Assembly: GCA_964644845.1 (NCBI GenBank)
Contig: CAZXXS010000122.1
Coordinates: 32,969-96,968 of the forward strand
Direction of reading: 5' to 3'
DNA length: 64,000 nucleotides
Source of the DNA: Geothermovivens sp964644845
GTDB lineage: Bacteria > Zhuqueibacterota > Zhuqueibacteria > Oleimicrobiales > Geothermoviventaceae
Below, in pieces: positions 1 to 8,638 of this stretch. The notes under the pieces are model-generated. The model was not told the DNA's origin. It did not search any database and saw only the letters and a list, made by a program, of their open reading frames with translations. Position 1 is the first letter of the stretch. The number at the start of each line of letters is the position of its first letter. The translations under genes and the position numbers were made by a program.

Positions 1-986
1 ATCAAAAGCTTGTACAGGGCCGGGATCGTCTTTTTCTGGTCACCCTGGATGTAGTAGCCGCGTCCGCCAAAGGACTCCGGGATTCGCGTCACCACGCTCT
101 TCAGATCGCGGAAGTAGTAGATCGGTTTGGACTCGTCGCGCACTTGTTGTGGATCCATCGGGCGCATGTCGAAATCGCCGGTGACGATCCTACCAGGCGG
201 GTTGCCCACGTTCGAGGCCATGGACACCGTCTTCAGCAGTACTTCGGGTCCGGTCACCGCGGAACCAACGTTCAGCACCACGCCGCCGTGAACCATTTTC
301 TCCACGGTGGCCGCGTAGACCGCAAAGTCCCACCCAGACGTCGCTCCTGTTGCAGCGCCGTCGAACTCCGGGTGCTCGTGCAAAATGTCTGCGCCGATGG
401 TGACGTGAACCGTGACCGGAATCCCAGCCCGGTACGCAGCCACAAACACGTTCACGTCCTTGTGGGGGAAATCCACCTGCTCACCCCTGGGCTGCTCACC
501 GAGCACAAACCGCGCCAAAGCTTCGCCCAAACCCCACCCTTTCTCGTACCCCTGGTTGATGGCCAAATTCATGTAACGACCGGTCTCGTAGGCCAGCCCA
601 AATTTGCCTTCCGGCAGCGCGTTTGGCACGTTCTCGCTTGTCTCGCCAACCATGGCCAGTTCAAAATCGTGAATCGTGCCAGCGCCGTTCGTCGCGTAGT
701 GCTTCACAATGCCCCGTCTGATCAGGTCAACCACCAGCGGGCCCATGCCGTTTTTGATCAGATGGGCACCGTTGAACCAGAGCACGGGCCAGGCATTTCG
801 GTGAGCTTCAACGATGGCCTCCACAACGGAGCGGAGCTCCCGGGAATCGAAGGCAAGCGGCGAATCGAGTACTGCCTGCGGATCCACAAGGTCCGCCAGC
901 TTAACCTTGTTCGGCCGCGTGGCAATCGGGTACCGGTTCAAACGGCTGTAGTCGAAACTGTCGTAGCGTCCTTTGTAGCCCTCCAT
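1..986 (-). CDS. deoxyhypusine-synthase-like protein (3' end cut by window edge)
   Basis: About 328 codons are present; the C-terminus lies beyond position 1. The ATG at 986 follows GGAGGG with a short spacer. Residues 70-110 (NGAHLIKNGMGP, then TNGAGTIHDFE) resemble the NAD-binding core of the deoxyhypusine synthase fold, and a later stretch reads GGVVLNVGSAV. Deoxyhypusine synthases transfer an aminobutyl group from spermidine to a lysine of eIF5A; bacterial relatives often have other or unknown roles, some in homospermidine synthesis. I cannot find the catalytic-lysine motif (GG-VKHH type) of true synthases, so the reaction is open. It sits alone, 417 bp downstream of the aldo/keto reductase gene. 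Confidence 0.5.
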   Translation of the reverse strand, partial: MEGYKGRYDSFDYSRLNRYPIATRPNKVKLADLVDPQAVLDSPLAFDSRELRSVVEAIVEAHRNAWPVLWFNGAHLIKNGMGPLVVDLIRRGIVKHYATNGAGTIHDFELAMVGETSENVPNALPEGKFGLAYETGRYMNLAINQGYEKGWGLGEALARFVLGEQPRGEQVDFPHKDVNVFVAAYRAGIPVTVHVTIGADILHEHPEFDGAATGATSGWDFAVYAATVEKMVHGGVVLNVGSAVTGPEVLLKTVSMASNVGNPPGRIVTGDFDMRPMDPQQVRDESKPIYYFRDLKSVVTRIPESFGGRGYYIQGDQKKTIPALYKLL

Positions 987-1403
987 TTGCCCTCCGTTGC
1001 CAGTGTCGGTGTTGGTGATTTTCAGAACGACTCAGCGAAAATCCGACTCAATCAACCCAACGCGTTCACGGGCGGAACCGGCCACGAACCGGTTCACCTT
1101 TTGCAGACCCGCCTCGTCTCCAAGACCTCCGGCGCAATCTCGGAAACCGCCCTCGTATCCGGTGGACGTAACGGCGTCGGCCCGTGAGCCCTGCAACAAT
1201 TACACAGGCTACTCGCAAGCCGTGCGCCTCCAATCGACACACCAAACCTGTACTCCTGCACACGTGAACACAGAGTGTTTGTTCAGCCCATCCGACCACG
1301 CTGGGACATTCGGATCCAGCCGGAGTCCCTCTCTACCCTACCCTTTGCGCCCCGGCGAAACCCTTTGTACGTCCGGCAAGGCGATCGTTTCCGCGTGCAA
1401 TCG
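987..1403. other. intergenic region, no gene seen
   Basis: This gap lies between the end of the aldo/keto reductase gene and the start of the deoxyhypusine-synthase-like gene, both on the minus strand. Apart from the GGAGGG ribosome binding site next to 986, I see no convincing promoter, terminator or coding signal. Confidence 0.4.
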
Positions 1404-2351
1404 TCAAGCGTCGGCTTCGCTGTCGAAAAAGGGCAGCATGCTCATCCTGAGCGAGCGAAATTCCTCCCCAGTTAACGGTTTGAATCGCTTGAGCAGCTGA
1501 ACATTCTTTCGCAGAATTTCGACGCTGTCGATCCCGATCACGGCCGCCGCGACTCCGGGGATGGACAGCGCGTAGCGGATGAGTTTTTCCGCCGGGATGT
1601 CGCGCACCTTCTCGCGCGGCCGAATGACTTTCATCACCGAAACGCCGAGCCCGCGCTCGACCGCAGCCGGGACGAGCTTTTCCTCAAAAGGCTCTTTGCC
1701 ACCCCGGTAGTGATCTAACGCCACCAGGACAGTGTCCAAAGCGAAGCGCTCCAGAGCAGCGAGCATGGCTTCCGCCGAAAGATGGCCGGTAAAGCCGATG
1801 AAGCGCGTTACACCCTCCTCTTTGAGCCGGTGAAGCCACTCCACGAGTCCACCGCTTTTGCCGATTTCGTCTACATCTTTGCGACTGCGCACAAGATGAA
1901 TCTGGTACAGGTCCAGGTAGTCGGTTCTCAGCCGCCTGAGCGACTCTTCGAGATGGCGTTTGGCTTTTTCAACGTCGCGGGGCCCAACTTTTGATGCCAG
2001 AAAAACCTCTTTGCGACGCGTCTTCAGCACAAGGCCAAGCCTTTCCTCGCTGACGACCCCTCCCCAGGTGTAGTCGTGGGCTGTGTCCCAGTAGTAGAAG
2101 CCACTGTCCAAAGCTTCGTTGAGAAGGCGAACTGACTCATCCGGGTCCTTGATTCGGCAGAAACGACTGCCGCAACCCAGCCCGATCAGCGGAACCCTCA
2201 CGCCGGTCCGACCCAGAACACGGGTAGGCAGACCTTTGGGATCAAAACGTGGTTCCCCACCCCGGGGCTGCAAACCCGCCACGCGAAAGCCGGCGGCGCC
2301 GGCCACGATGCGTCCAACAAACTGCCTCCGGCTCATCTCGCCCGGTGTCAT
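1404..2351 (-). CDS. Tat-exported aldo/keto reductase
   Basis: 315 residues. The N-terminus MTPGEMSRRQFVGRIVAGAAG has the twin-arginine pattern SRRxFVG followed by a hydrophobic stretch, so the protein should be exported folded, probably with NADP(H). The barrel follows: GRTGVRVPLIGLGCGS, the catalytic Asp/Tyr region YYWDTAHDYTWG, the lysine in LASKVG and YQIHLV. It probably reduces or oxidises sugar-like carbonyls outside the cytoplasm. Its ATG overlaps the stop of the upstream small membrane protein (ATGA, 2348-2351), with AAGGAG about 12 nt upstream, so it is the third gene of a Nramp-like / small membrane protein / reductase operon. Family assignment is firm; the substrate is unknown. Confidence 0.85.
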   Translation of the reverse strand: MTPGEMSRRQFVGRIVAGAAGFRVAGLQPRGGEPRFDPKGLPTRVLGRTGVRVPLIGLGCGSRFCRIKDPDESVRLLNEALDSGFYYWDTAHDYTWGGVVSEERLGLVLKTRRKEVFLASKVGPRDVEKAKRHLEESLRRLRTDYLDLYQIHLVRSRKDVDEIGKSGGLVEWLHRLKEEGVTRFIGFTGHLSAEAMLAALERFALDTVLVALDHYRGGKEPFEEKLVPAAVERGLGVSVMKVIRPREKVRDIPAEKLIRYALSIPGVAAAVIGIDSVEILRKNVQLLKRFKPLTGEEFRSLRMSMLPFFDSEADA

Positions 2352-2602
2352 CCTTCACTCCCACTCCTTCTTGTAGTCATTTCGGCTGTCGAAATCGACC
2401 GCCCCTCACGGACGTCAGCAGGAGGCGAGGCCCCCAGCAAAATCCCAACTGTCCCGGCCAGCAAACCCAGCGAAACAAGAAATGCAGATCCGCCCAGCAG
2501 CAGCTGCACGTACCCGTAGACGACGCCAGCAGCGGACAAAAACGTCAGCAGCGCCACCCAGCTCCTCAAGGACAAGCCGAAAACGACTCGATCGAGGTTC
2601 AT
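2348..2602 (-). CDS. small membrane protein of unknown function
   Basis: 84 residues from the ATG at 2602, which follows GAGGGA and starts 8 nt after the upstream stop; an earlier start at 2626 would overlap the upstream gene by 17 nt. Two hydrophobic segments (around SWVALLTFLSAAGVVYGYVQ and LVSLGLLAGTVGILLGA) form a likely membrane hairpin, followed by a short charged tail. I recognise no family. Its position between a multi-pass transporter-like gene and a Tat-exported reductase, overlapping the latter by 4 nt, suggests it belongs to the same membrane process. Confidence 0.6.
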   Translation of the reverse strand: MNLDRVVFGLSLRSWVALLTFLSAAGVVYGYVQLLLGGSAFLVSLGLLAGTVGILLGASPPADVREGRSISTAEMTTRRSGSEG

Positions 2603-2609
2603 TCGTCCC

Positions 2610-3986
2610 TCACTTTGGCCACGCACCCAGAACCGTCAGCACTTTCACCCAGGCACCCAGCGCCACCACGAAAACGGCCAGTAGGAGCAACGCATTCCAC
2701 ACGTAACCCTTCAGCCCGCGAACAACGAATTCCCCGAGGTAGTCCACCCGGTTTTGCAGCAGGTAGAAACCAATGTAGGCGACGGGTAACATCAGCAGGT
2801 TGAACGAAGACGTCAGGACAGGCAACCAGAAAGGCAGCGCGTAGAAAGCGCCCAGAATGCCGAGATTTGCCGACATGCTGGCGACTCTGTAACGCCAGCC
2901 GTTGAGTTCGAATCCGAACATTTCGCTGAGCACAAAACCAGCGATCACCATTTCGAGTGTTGCCGTTGTCAGGCACATGCTCAGGATGCCAAGCGAGAAA
3001 ACCACACGCGCTAAGGTGAGACCGATGACCGGCTCGAGCGTGTGCGCCACGTCCAGAGCGGACCGCACCTCAATCCCACGAACGTGGAGCGTGTTCGCCG
3101 TGGCAACAACCACCAGGCTGGTTGCGACCACAAATGGCAGAAATGTAGAGACGACCAGGTCAAAGTCTTTCAAACCCAGGTGTTCTCTGCCCCAGCCGCG
3201 GGCAAGCAGACTGTACGGGTAGAGAAACGTCATGTTTACGCCCACGGCCGCGCCCAGACCACCCAGCACGATCGTGACACCTCGCACGTCGTGCGGCATG
3301 TGAAAGCCGAAAAACCCACGTACCAGCTCGCCCCAGTCCACACCGGTTTTCAGAACGACGGCCAAGAACGCGAGAATCATGACGTACACAAGGTACTTCA
3401 GGGTCCGTTCGAACGCGCGAATGTTTCTCCTACGGCCACTTCCGTAGCTCCAACCCAGCGCGGTAACGACAACAAAAATCCCCAGCGCCGCCAGCCAGCG
3501 CGGCAAAGTCAGACCAGCAACGTCCGCCATGTCACGCAGCACGGCTGTACCGAGGGAGTACTGAGGAAAAACCCAGACAATCGAAGCGAGCAAAACGTTG
3601 AATCCCCAAAAAAGTGCCACCAGAGGGTGCAATTTCGTCCAGAAAACGTCGTACGTGCGCGCGCGAGTGACCAGCGTTTGGTAACCGATCGCTGCCAGCA
3701 CAACCACGCCCAGCAGAATACCGACTGGCTGCACCCAGAGAAGTTTGTAACCGTACGCGGAGCCCGCAAAAATCGCGCTGCCCGCTGTTCCAGCGCCAAG
3801 CGTGATGGCACTTTGCATCCAGCCCGGCCCAGCCAGTTTCCAGTAGCCGCGCCACCGCTGCCAGCGGCCCGGCAATGTGTTGATCTCTCTCAGTTGCTCA
3901 ATTTCTTGCTGCAGTGCTGCCGGATCGCGCTCTTCAACCATTGGCAAGCCGATCCGTAGTCGCTTTCCGGGCGTACGTAGAAACAT
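2610..3986 (-). CDS. divergent Nramp-family membrane protein
   Basis: 458 residues with about eleven membrane segments after a soluble N-terminus of about 50 residues. Segment 1 (residues 53-69) reads GPGWMQSAITLGAGTAG and lines up with the Nramp helix-1 signature, but DPGN is replaced by LGAGT. The helix-6 region (about 249-258) reads GVNMTFLYPY in place of the metal-binding MPH motif. Nramp proteins import divalent metals with protons; loss of both ligand motifs argues that this branch carries something else. The ATG at 3986 has AAGGAG 8 nt upstream. It is the first gene of an operon with a small membrane protein and an exported aldo/keto reductase. Confidence 0.65.
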   Translation of the reverse strand: MFLRTPGKRLRIGLPMVEERDPAALQQEIEQLREINTLPGRWQRWRGYWKLAGPGWMQSAITLGAGTAGSAIFAGSAYGYKLLWVQPVGILLGVVVLAAIGYQTLVTRARTYDVFWTKLHPLVALFWGFNVLLASIVWVFPQYSLGTAVLRDMADVAGLTLPRWLAALGIFVVVTALGWSYGSGRRRNIRAFERTLKYLVYVMILAFLAVVLKTGVDWGELVRGFFGFHMPHDVRGVTIVLGGLGAAVGVNMTFLYPYSLLARGWGREHLGLKDFDLVVSTFLPFVVATSLVVVATANTLHVRGIEVRSALDVAHTLEPVIGLTLARVVFSLGILSMCLTTATLEMVIAGFVLSEMFGFELNGWRYRVASMSANLGILGAFYALPFWLPVLTSSFNLLMLPVAYIGFYLLQNRVDYLGEFVVRGLKGYVWNALLLLAVFVVALGAWVKVLTVLGAWPK

Positions 3987-4195
3987 GAGCTGCTCCTTCG
4001 CGCCGACCCTCCTGCTGCTGTCTTACCCGTGCGGGTACGAATCCAAAGCGATCTCCCTCTTCTCCCTACCCCGCGACAGCTCCCGTTCCAACCCGCGGTC
4101 AAATCCGGTCGTCTTAGCCGCCGACCAGGGGCAACTTCTCCTCACCGTAACTGGCGCATCTGCCGCCCCGCTAACCGACCGTTACGTGCCAATGT

Positions 4196-6208
4196 TTAGC
4201 CTCCTGAGGAACCCGCACTGCCCTGCGGGTCAAGCTCGATCTCGTAACAAATTTCCGGTCCACTGGACCACACCGTCAGGCACTGCAGCACCCCATTTCG
4301 AAACGGCTGTTCACCCCAGGTTTCTGCCTCTGCGGACCTTGGCGAGACAAGACGGTAGATCTGGCGAGCTCCGTCGAGAACAAAAGCGGCCTCAGACACC
4401 ACTCCCCGGAACGTTCCCGAACGCAAGTCGTCCAGGTTTTTCACAGAACCGTCGCCAAGCCGCACGTGGCCCCGGGCCAGTTGCAAGCCATCCGACATCC
4501 ACAGAGGCCACTGAACTCCAACCGGACCAGACCCGTTTATCAGCTTTTCAGTGATCCTCAGAACCGAATTGTGGATTTCGAAAATTCGTTCAATCCCTGG
4601 TCCGTCGGGAACACGGATCCGCTCGGTCCAGCGCGCTGTTGAAGGCTCAACCCGCTCAACGTCAACCTCCCACGCGTCCAAAAGAGCTTCTTCCCGGATC
4701 CACGAAAGGGCCCGCACTGAGCCGTCGCCCGTTTTCCAAACCGGTGCAACAGCCGAAGTGCCCCACCGATCTTGGTCAAAATCCCACTTCTTGGCGTAGT
4801 GCGCGGCGTTCACGCTACCGTCGGATAAACCACGCAAACCGGGACCGTGCAAACGCAAAACGCCCGTTGGATTGTAACCGTGATTTCCGGCGTGCTCCAC
4901 GAAAACGTAGAGGCGCCCAGCGCGAGCCACCGTTTTGTGAAAGCCCGGCGCTTCAAAATCCGTCCTGCGGCCGTCCTCAAGTGTCAGCACGTAGCCTCCC
5001 AAATCTGCCGGGGCCACACCTTCCGGGACGGAGTCGTCGGCAACAAGGTAAGCCACGGCAAGCATCGAAGCCGCCAGCAGATTGTACTGCGAGTGGTACG
5101 AGTAGCCCTCGAAGCCCCAACGCTTCCACGGCTCCGCACGGTTCTTCACGATCCAGAATTCTCCGGTCGGACGAACCCAGCGTTTCAAGGACGTCAGCCC
5201 CAGGCGTGCCCCTCGCTTGAAGGCCCGGGCAGCCAGTCTGTCGCCACGCTTCCAGAATTCGGAAGCCAAAATCTCAAACGTGGCTGTTTGAGCCGCTTCG
5301 TTCCACTGGTGATGTGCACTCCGTCCGCCGCAGGGCACTTCACCGACTGGCGACTGCAGGAACAGCGCGGTCCAACCTCCGCGTAGGTGAGCGCGGCGCA
5401 GCTCCCTGGCTCCTACCCCATCGTAACCGTGCGCCAGCATGATGGCCACGTGGTAGCGCGAAAACACGTCGTACGCCATCGGGTTGTGCGGATCAACGTA
5501 CATGCCGTGCTCTGTAAACCGCGTGGCTTGGACGGGAATGTACTCGCGCACAAAAGCGCCGTCCGCAAACCCGGATCGAGTCCGCAAATACTCACCGCTC
5601 GCCGCAACCAGATTCCAGTTGTGGATTCGGTCCGGCGTTTTCTTGTAGCGGAGGATGTCTCTGTACGAGCGCTCGGGGTCAAGCTTTCCAAGCAAGTCTC
5701 TCCACTTCGCAAGCTGTCTGTCGTCTGCGAAGGGCCGCAAGAGGGGCCACGCAAGCATGAGTTTAACCGTGAAGAAATCTCCGTGCCCATCCGCCGCACG
5801 GCCCTTCACCAGAGAACTTAGCGCCCAGTCGAAGGCCCTCAGAGTCGACTCTGCAAGCCAGGCGCTACGCTCCGCCCCAGCGTGAAGAAGCACGGCCCCA
5901 CAAAGGGCGTAAGCCGGCGTGCTGTACTGACGTTCTCCCTCGGTGTACGGATCGATGATCGCGCCCCGCTCGTCCTGAAACTGGTGGAAAAAGGTAACCA
6001 CGCCGCGCACAAGATCCAGGGCATCGGCCTTCCGGAGGCCAGTTGGTTTTTCAAGTCTTCGTCCACGCGCGCGTTCGCGGAAATCTTTCACAAATGGCTC
6101 AATTGCGCCAAGATCCGCTGACCCGGCGTTTGGAAACGCCAACACGCCCGGCCAGCCGGACGCAAATCCGGCAAATGCCGCGGTTTTCAAGAAATCCCGT
6201 CGTCGCAC
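4196..6208 (-). CDS. Tat-exported polysaccharide-lyase/heparinase-like protein
   Basis: 670 residues from a GTG at 6208 preceded by GAGGAG; a longer frame reaches 6316 but its extra 36 residues look untranslated. The N-terminus VRRRDFLKTAAFAGFASG is a Tat signal. The middle looks like an alpha/alpha toroid (repeated Trp/His-rich helices, e.g. GGRSAHHQWNEAAQTATFE and YSYHSQYNLLAASML), and the C-terminal part has the beta-sandwich character of heparinase II/III-like and alginate-lyase-like enzymes. It probably cleaves an acidic or complex polysaccharide outside the cytoplasm. I cannot name the exact family, and another hydrolase class with the same toroid fold is possible. It stands alone between two gaps. 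Confidence 0.5.
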   Translation of the reverse strand: MRRRDFLKTAAFAGFASGWPGVLAFPNAGSADLGAIEPFVKDFRERARGRRLEKPTGLRKADALDLVRGVVTFFHQFQDERGAIIDPYTEGERQYSTPAYALCGAVLLHAGAERSAWLAESTLRAFDWALSSLVKGRAADGHGDFFTVKLMLAWPLLRPFADDRQLAKWRDLLGKLDPERSYRDILRYKKTPDRIHNWNLVAASGEYLRTRSGFADGAFVREYIPVQATRFTEHGMYVDPHNPMAYDVFSRYHVAIMLAHGYDGVGARELRRAHLRGGWTALFLQSPVGEVPCGGRSAHHQWNEAAQTATFEILASEFWKRGDRLAARAFKRGARLGLTSLKRWVRPTGEFWIVKNRAEPWKRWGFEGYSYHSQYNLLAASMLAVAYLVADDSVPEGVAPADLGGYVLTLEDGRRTDFEAPGFHKTVARAGRLYVFVEHAGNHGYNPTGVLRLHGPGLRGLSDGSVNAAHYAKKWDFDQDRWGTSAVAPVWKTGDGSVRALSWIREEALLDAWEVDVERVEPSTARWTERIRVPDGPGIERIFEIHNSVLRITEKLINGSGPVGVQWPLWMSDGLQLARGHVRLGDGSVKNLDDLRSGTFRGVVSEAAFVLDGARQIYRLVSPRSAEAETWGEQPFRNGVLQCLTVWSSGPEICYEIELDPQGSAGSSGG

Positions 6209-6569
6209 GGCCAGTTCTCCTCGTTTCGCACCACCCAAACGCCCCTGCCTGCACGGTCCCCCACGAAAAGCCGCTGGGCTCCTGCCCGCAGGTTCGTCCC
6301 CTCCGGCTCCTGCCACGGCCTTGCTCGGTGCACCGCAGACAGGTTCGAGCTCAGCACGTCGGTCTCTCGGCAGTCTTGTTCCTCTCGTGAGGACGGGTGT
6401 GTGCTCCCGCTTTTTCTACCACCGGGTCGCCCTCGGTCCCTTCGCTGCCCAACCGCCGTTCGAGCTGCAAAAAGTTCACCTCTTCTCCGTGCCTAACGCA
6501 ACCTCGGGCTCCAAACCCACACGCAGTCGGACGGCCGGACGCGTTGTTAGCGGACGCCGTGCCCTCTGC
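6209..6569. other. intergenic region, nothing clear
   Basis: 361 bp between the ConA-like gene and the Tat-exported lyase-like gene. Only a small hairpin (TCCTC-TCGT-GAGGA near 6380) and the ribosome binding site of the downstream gene are visible. No promoter or terminator can be assigned with confidence. Confidence 0.35.
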
Positions 6570-7253
6570 CTACCTGTGGCCCTTCGACCCGCCTGTTGAC
6601 CAAAGGCAAAGGTCATCAAAGCAACCCGTGTCGTCGAACGATCCAACACCCACGGAACCGTGTCGCAGTACAGTGTCGACCGCGGTCAGAATGGGTCGAG
6701 AAAAATCGTCCAGGAAAGCCGAAACTTTTCCCGTCCTGGCGTCGAAGTCGACTCGGAATCGGTGCCAGCGCCTGTCCACCAGTCTTGCTTCGCTCCGCCC
6801 CGGAGCCTCAGAATTGATCTTCACCCGATCGCGACCGTTCACAAGTCCAATGATGTTGTGAACACGGTCACTTCTGGCGGAGAAGTGAACGTAAGCGAAA
6901 TGCACGGAATCCTGGAAATTGAAGATCACGCACAGATCGCGGCTGGAAACGTTCACGGGCGCTGTGCAGCGGAAACGGCCCTGGAACACAAATCCCCGGA
7001 CGTCCACCCCTTTCCTAACGGCCCACGACGCCGGAGCGCGAATTTTGCCGATCTTGCCCGGTTCCACAAGGCAAAGCACCGTGTCTCCTGAATCCGCTGC
7101 GATTTCCCAACGGGAACCCGTCCGGAATTGCCACAGGTTTGCACCGCGATCAAACCGCTCGTAGAAAATCCGCACAGGTTTCTTTTCCGGGAGAACTGTA
7201 GCGAGGTTCACTGCTGCCAGCGAGACAACGGCAGCCAGTAGCCACTTTTTCAC
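6570..7253 (-). CDS. secreted ConA-like / LamG-like domain protein
   Basis: 227 residues with a signal peptide (MKKWLLAAVVSLAAVNLATV). The rest reads as one beta-rich jelly-roll domain, with a YERFDRG opening, an alternating-strand pattern (RFRVDFDARTGKVSAFLDD) and an ending SFDDTGCFDDLCLW, as in DUF1080/LamG-like sugar-binding domains. It probably binds a glycan outside the cell or in the periplasm. The GTG start overlaps the stop of the glycosyltransferase gene, with GGAGGTGCAGC in front, so the two are translationally coupled. It is the last gene of the heparinase / GT39 / LamG trio. Confidence 0.6.
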   Translation of the reverse strand: MKKWLLAAVVSLAAVNLATVLPEKKPVRIFYERFDRGANLWQFRTGSRWEIAADSGDTVLCLVEPGKIGKIRAPASWAVRKGVDVRGFVFQGRFRCTAPVNVSSRDLCVIFNFQDSVHFAYVHFSARSDRVHNIIGLVNGRDRVKINSEAPGRSEARLVDRRWHRFRVDFDARTGKVSAFLDDFSRPILTAVDTVLRHGSVGVGSFDDTGCFDDLCLWSTGGSKGHR

Positions 7254-8638
7254 GCTGCACCTCCCTGCTCGCGCCGCAGTTCAGCCAACGCCCACAGACC
7301 GAGCCCAGCAAGCCCGGCTACGTAGGGCCACATGGGCACCCGGAACCGTGCTCCTCCGATTGGCCCCGTGATCAGCCACAGGTACACCAGTGGCCCAACG
7401 AGCCACACCCACGCAGCAAGTCGTGTCGCGTACCCAAGCAACCGTTTGCCGCCGGCCAACACCCACACTCCCACGAGCGCAAGCCCCGTGACGGCCAGCA
7501 GAAACACCCCGTACAGAGCGAGAACCACGGTCTGGAGCCAGGGCAGTCTTTTCAGGAACCGCCACAGCTCCCCTGGCGAAGACGCCGAAAGAATGTCGAA
7601 GAAGCCCCGTGCCGGATTTCGCAGCCGCAGCACACGGGCCCAGTCGATCCGTCCCGGATCAAGGAGCGAGGTTGGCACACCGCGAAGGTGTAGCAGGGCG
7701 TAGTGGAACGGATGCGAAAGGATGCGGCGAACTGCCAAGTGCTCCATGGCCCGCGCGCGCTCGAGCTCGTTGGCCGTTCCGAGGTCCGGATTCTGGCGTG
7801 TCAGTTCGGCGGCTAAACTGTCCTGCGCATCCGAAACGGTGATCCCACGTTCGGCAGATTCCAGTGCGGCGGCGTTGTAGTAAAGCAGATTGAACCCCTG
7901 AATGGAGGTGAAACGCCACACGCCAAACACGTGACGGTTGCGCCAAAGCCACGGAAACAGCACCACTGTAGCAGCAAGCACAACGAGTCCTGCCCGCAAG
8001 GTACGACCCCGCGAATGCCGATCCAGCAACAAAAGCCCCGCAAGCCAGAGGGGGAAGTACAGAGCCATCGGCTTCACAAGCGCAGCAAGCCCGCTCATGA
8101 GCCCTGCCACCACACCGCCCCACCCACGTCGCCAAGACGCAACTACAAAAACCGTCGCCAGAAGCAGGAACGTCACCAGCGTTGCCGGAGCCACCGTGGC
8201 GGCGTACAAGACCGACTCCGGATCGACGGCCACCAGCCAGGCCGCGGCCAAGACCACTCGTTTGTCGAACCAGCGGTTGAGGAGCTTCACAAGCAGAGCG
8301 ATCGTAGCGCACGAGAGGAAACTCTGAACTAGTGCGACCGCGGTCCAGCCCAGGCCGAGCACGTGGAACAGGGCCAGAAAAGCGGGGTAACCCGGCGTTC
8401 GGAAGGCGTCTGGAACGAGGGGCGAGTTTTCCGAGCGGCTGAAAATACCGTGATCCGCGAGGTTTTGCGCGAGTCGCCAGTAACCAGCCGTGTCTCCGTT
8501 GGCAAGCCCCTGGGGATTCCAGGCCGTCAAGGCCAGAGACGCCAGCACGCGCAGAACCAGAGCCACAATCAGAACCACCAGTAGCTGGCGGTGCTGTTCC
8601 GCACGGACTGCGCGACTCTTGGAATTCAAGAAACTCAT
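7250..8638 (-). CDS. GT39/ArnT-like membrane glycosyltransferase
   Basis: 462 residues, about eleven membrane helices. The first periplasmic loop carries NGDTAGYWRLAQNLADHG and, further on, RTPGYPAFLALFHVLG, the pattern of the PMT_2/ArnT GT-C superfamily, which moves a sugar from a polyprenyl-phosphate donor onto a lipid, protein or polysaccharide on the outer face of the inner membrane. The acidic residue in GDTAGY is at the position of the usual catalytic Asp. The ATG overlaps the heparinase stop (ATGA 8635-8638), and its own stop overlaps the next start, so this transferase is coupled between two exported glycan proteins. The acceptor is unknown. Confidence 0.75.
   Translation of the reverse strand: MSFLNSKSRAVRAEQHRQLLVVLIVALVLRVLASLALTAWNPQGLANGDTAGYWRLAQNLADHGIFSRSENSPLVPDAFRTPGYPAFLALFHVLGLGWTAVALVQSFLSCATIALLVKLLNRWFDKRVVLAAAWLVAVDPESVLYAATVAPATLVTFLLLATVFVVASWRRGWGGVVAGLMSGLAALVKPMALYFPLWLAGLLLLDRHSRGRTLRAGLVVLAATVVLFPWLWRNRHVFGVWRFTSIQGFNLLYYNAAALESAERGITVSDAQDSLAAELTRQNPDLGTANELERARAMEHLAVRRILSHPFHYALLHLRGVPTSLLDPGRIDWARVLRLRNPARGFFDILSASSPGELWRFLKRLPWLQTVVLALYGVFLLAVTGLALVGVWVLAGGKRLLGYATRLAAWVWLVGPLVYLWLITGPIGGARFRVPMWPYVAGLAGLGLWALAELRREQGGAA

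Noticed and set aside
144..1187. Long plus-strand open frame of 347 codons
   Set aside because: It is antisense to the deoxyhypusine-synthase-like gene; composition (His/Arg-rich, no domain) is that of a shadow frame.
4024..4037. Perfect inverted repeat TACCCG-TG-CGGGTA upstream of the Nramp-like gene
   Set aside because: Short 6-2-6 repeats are expected many times by chance and no promoter overlaps it.
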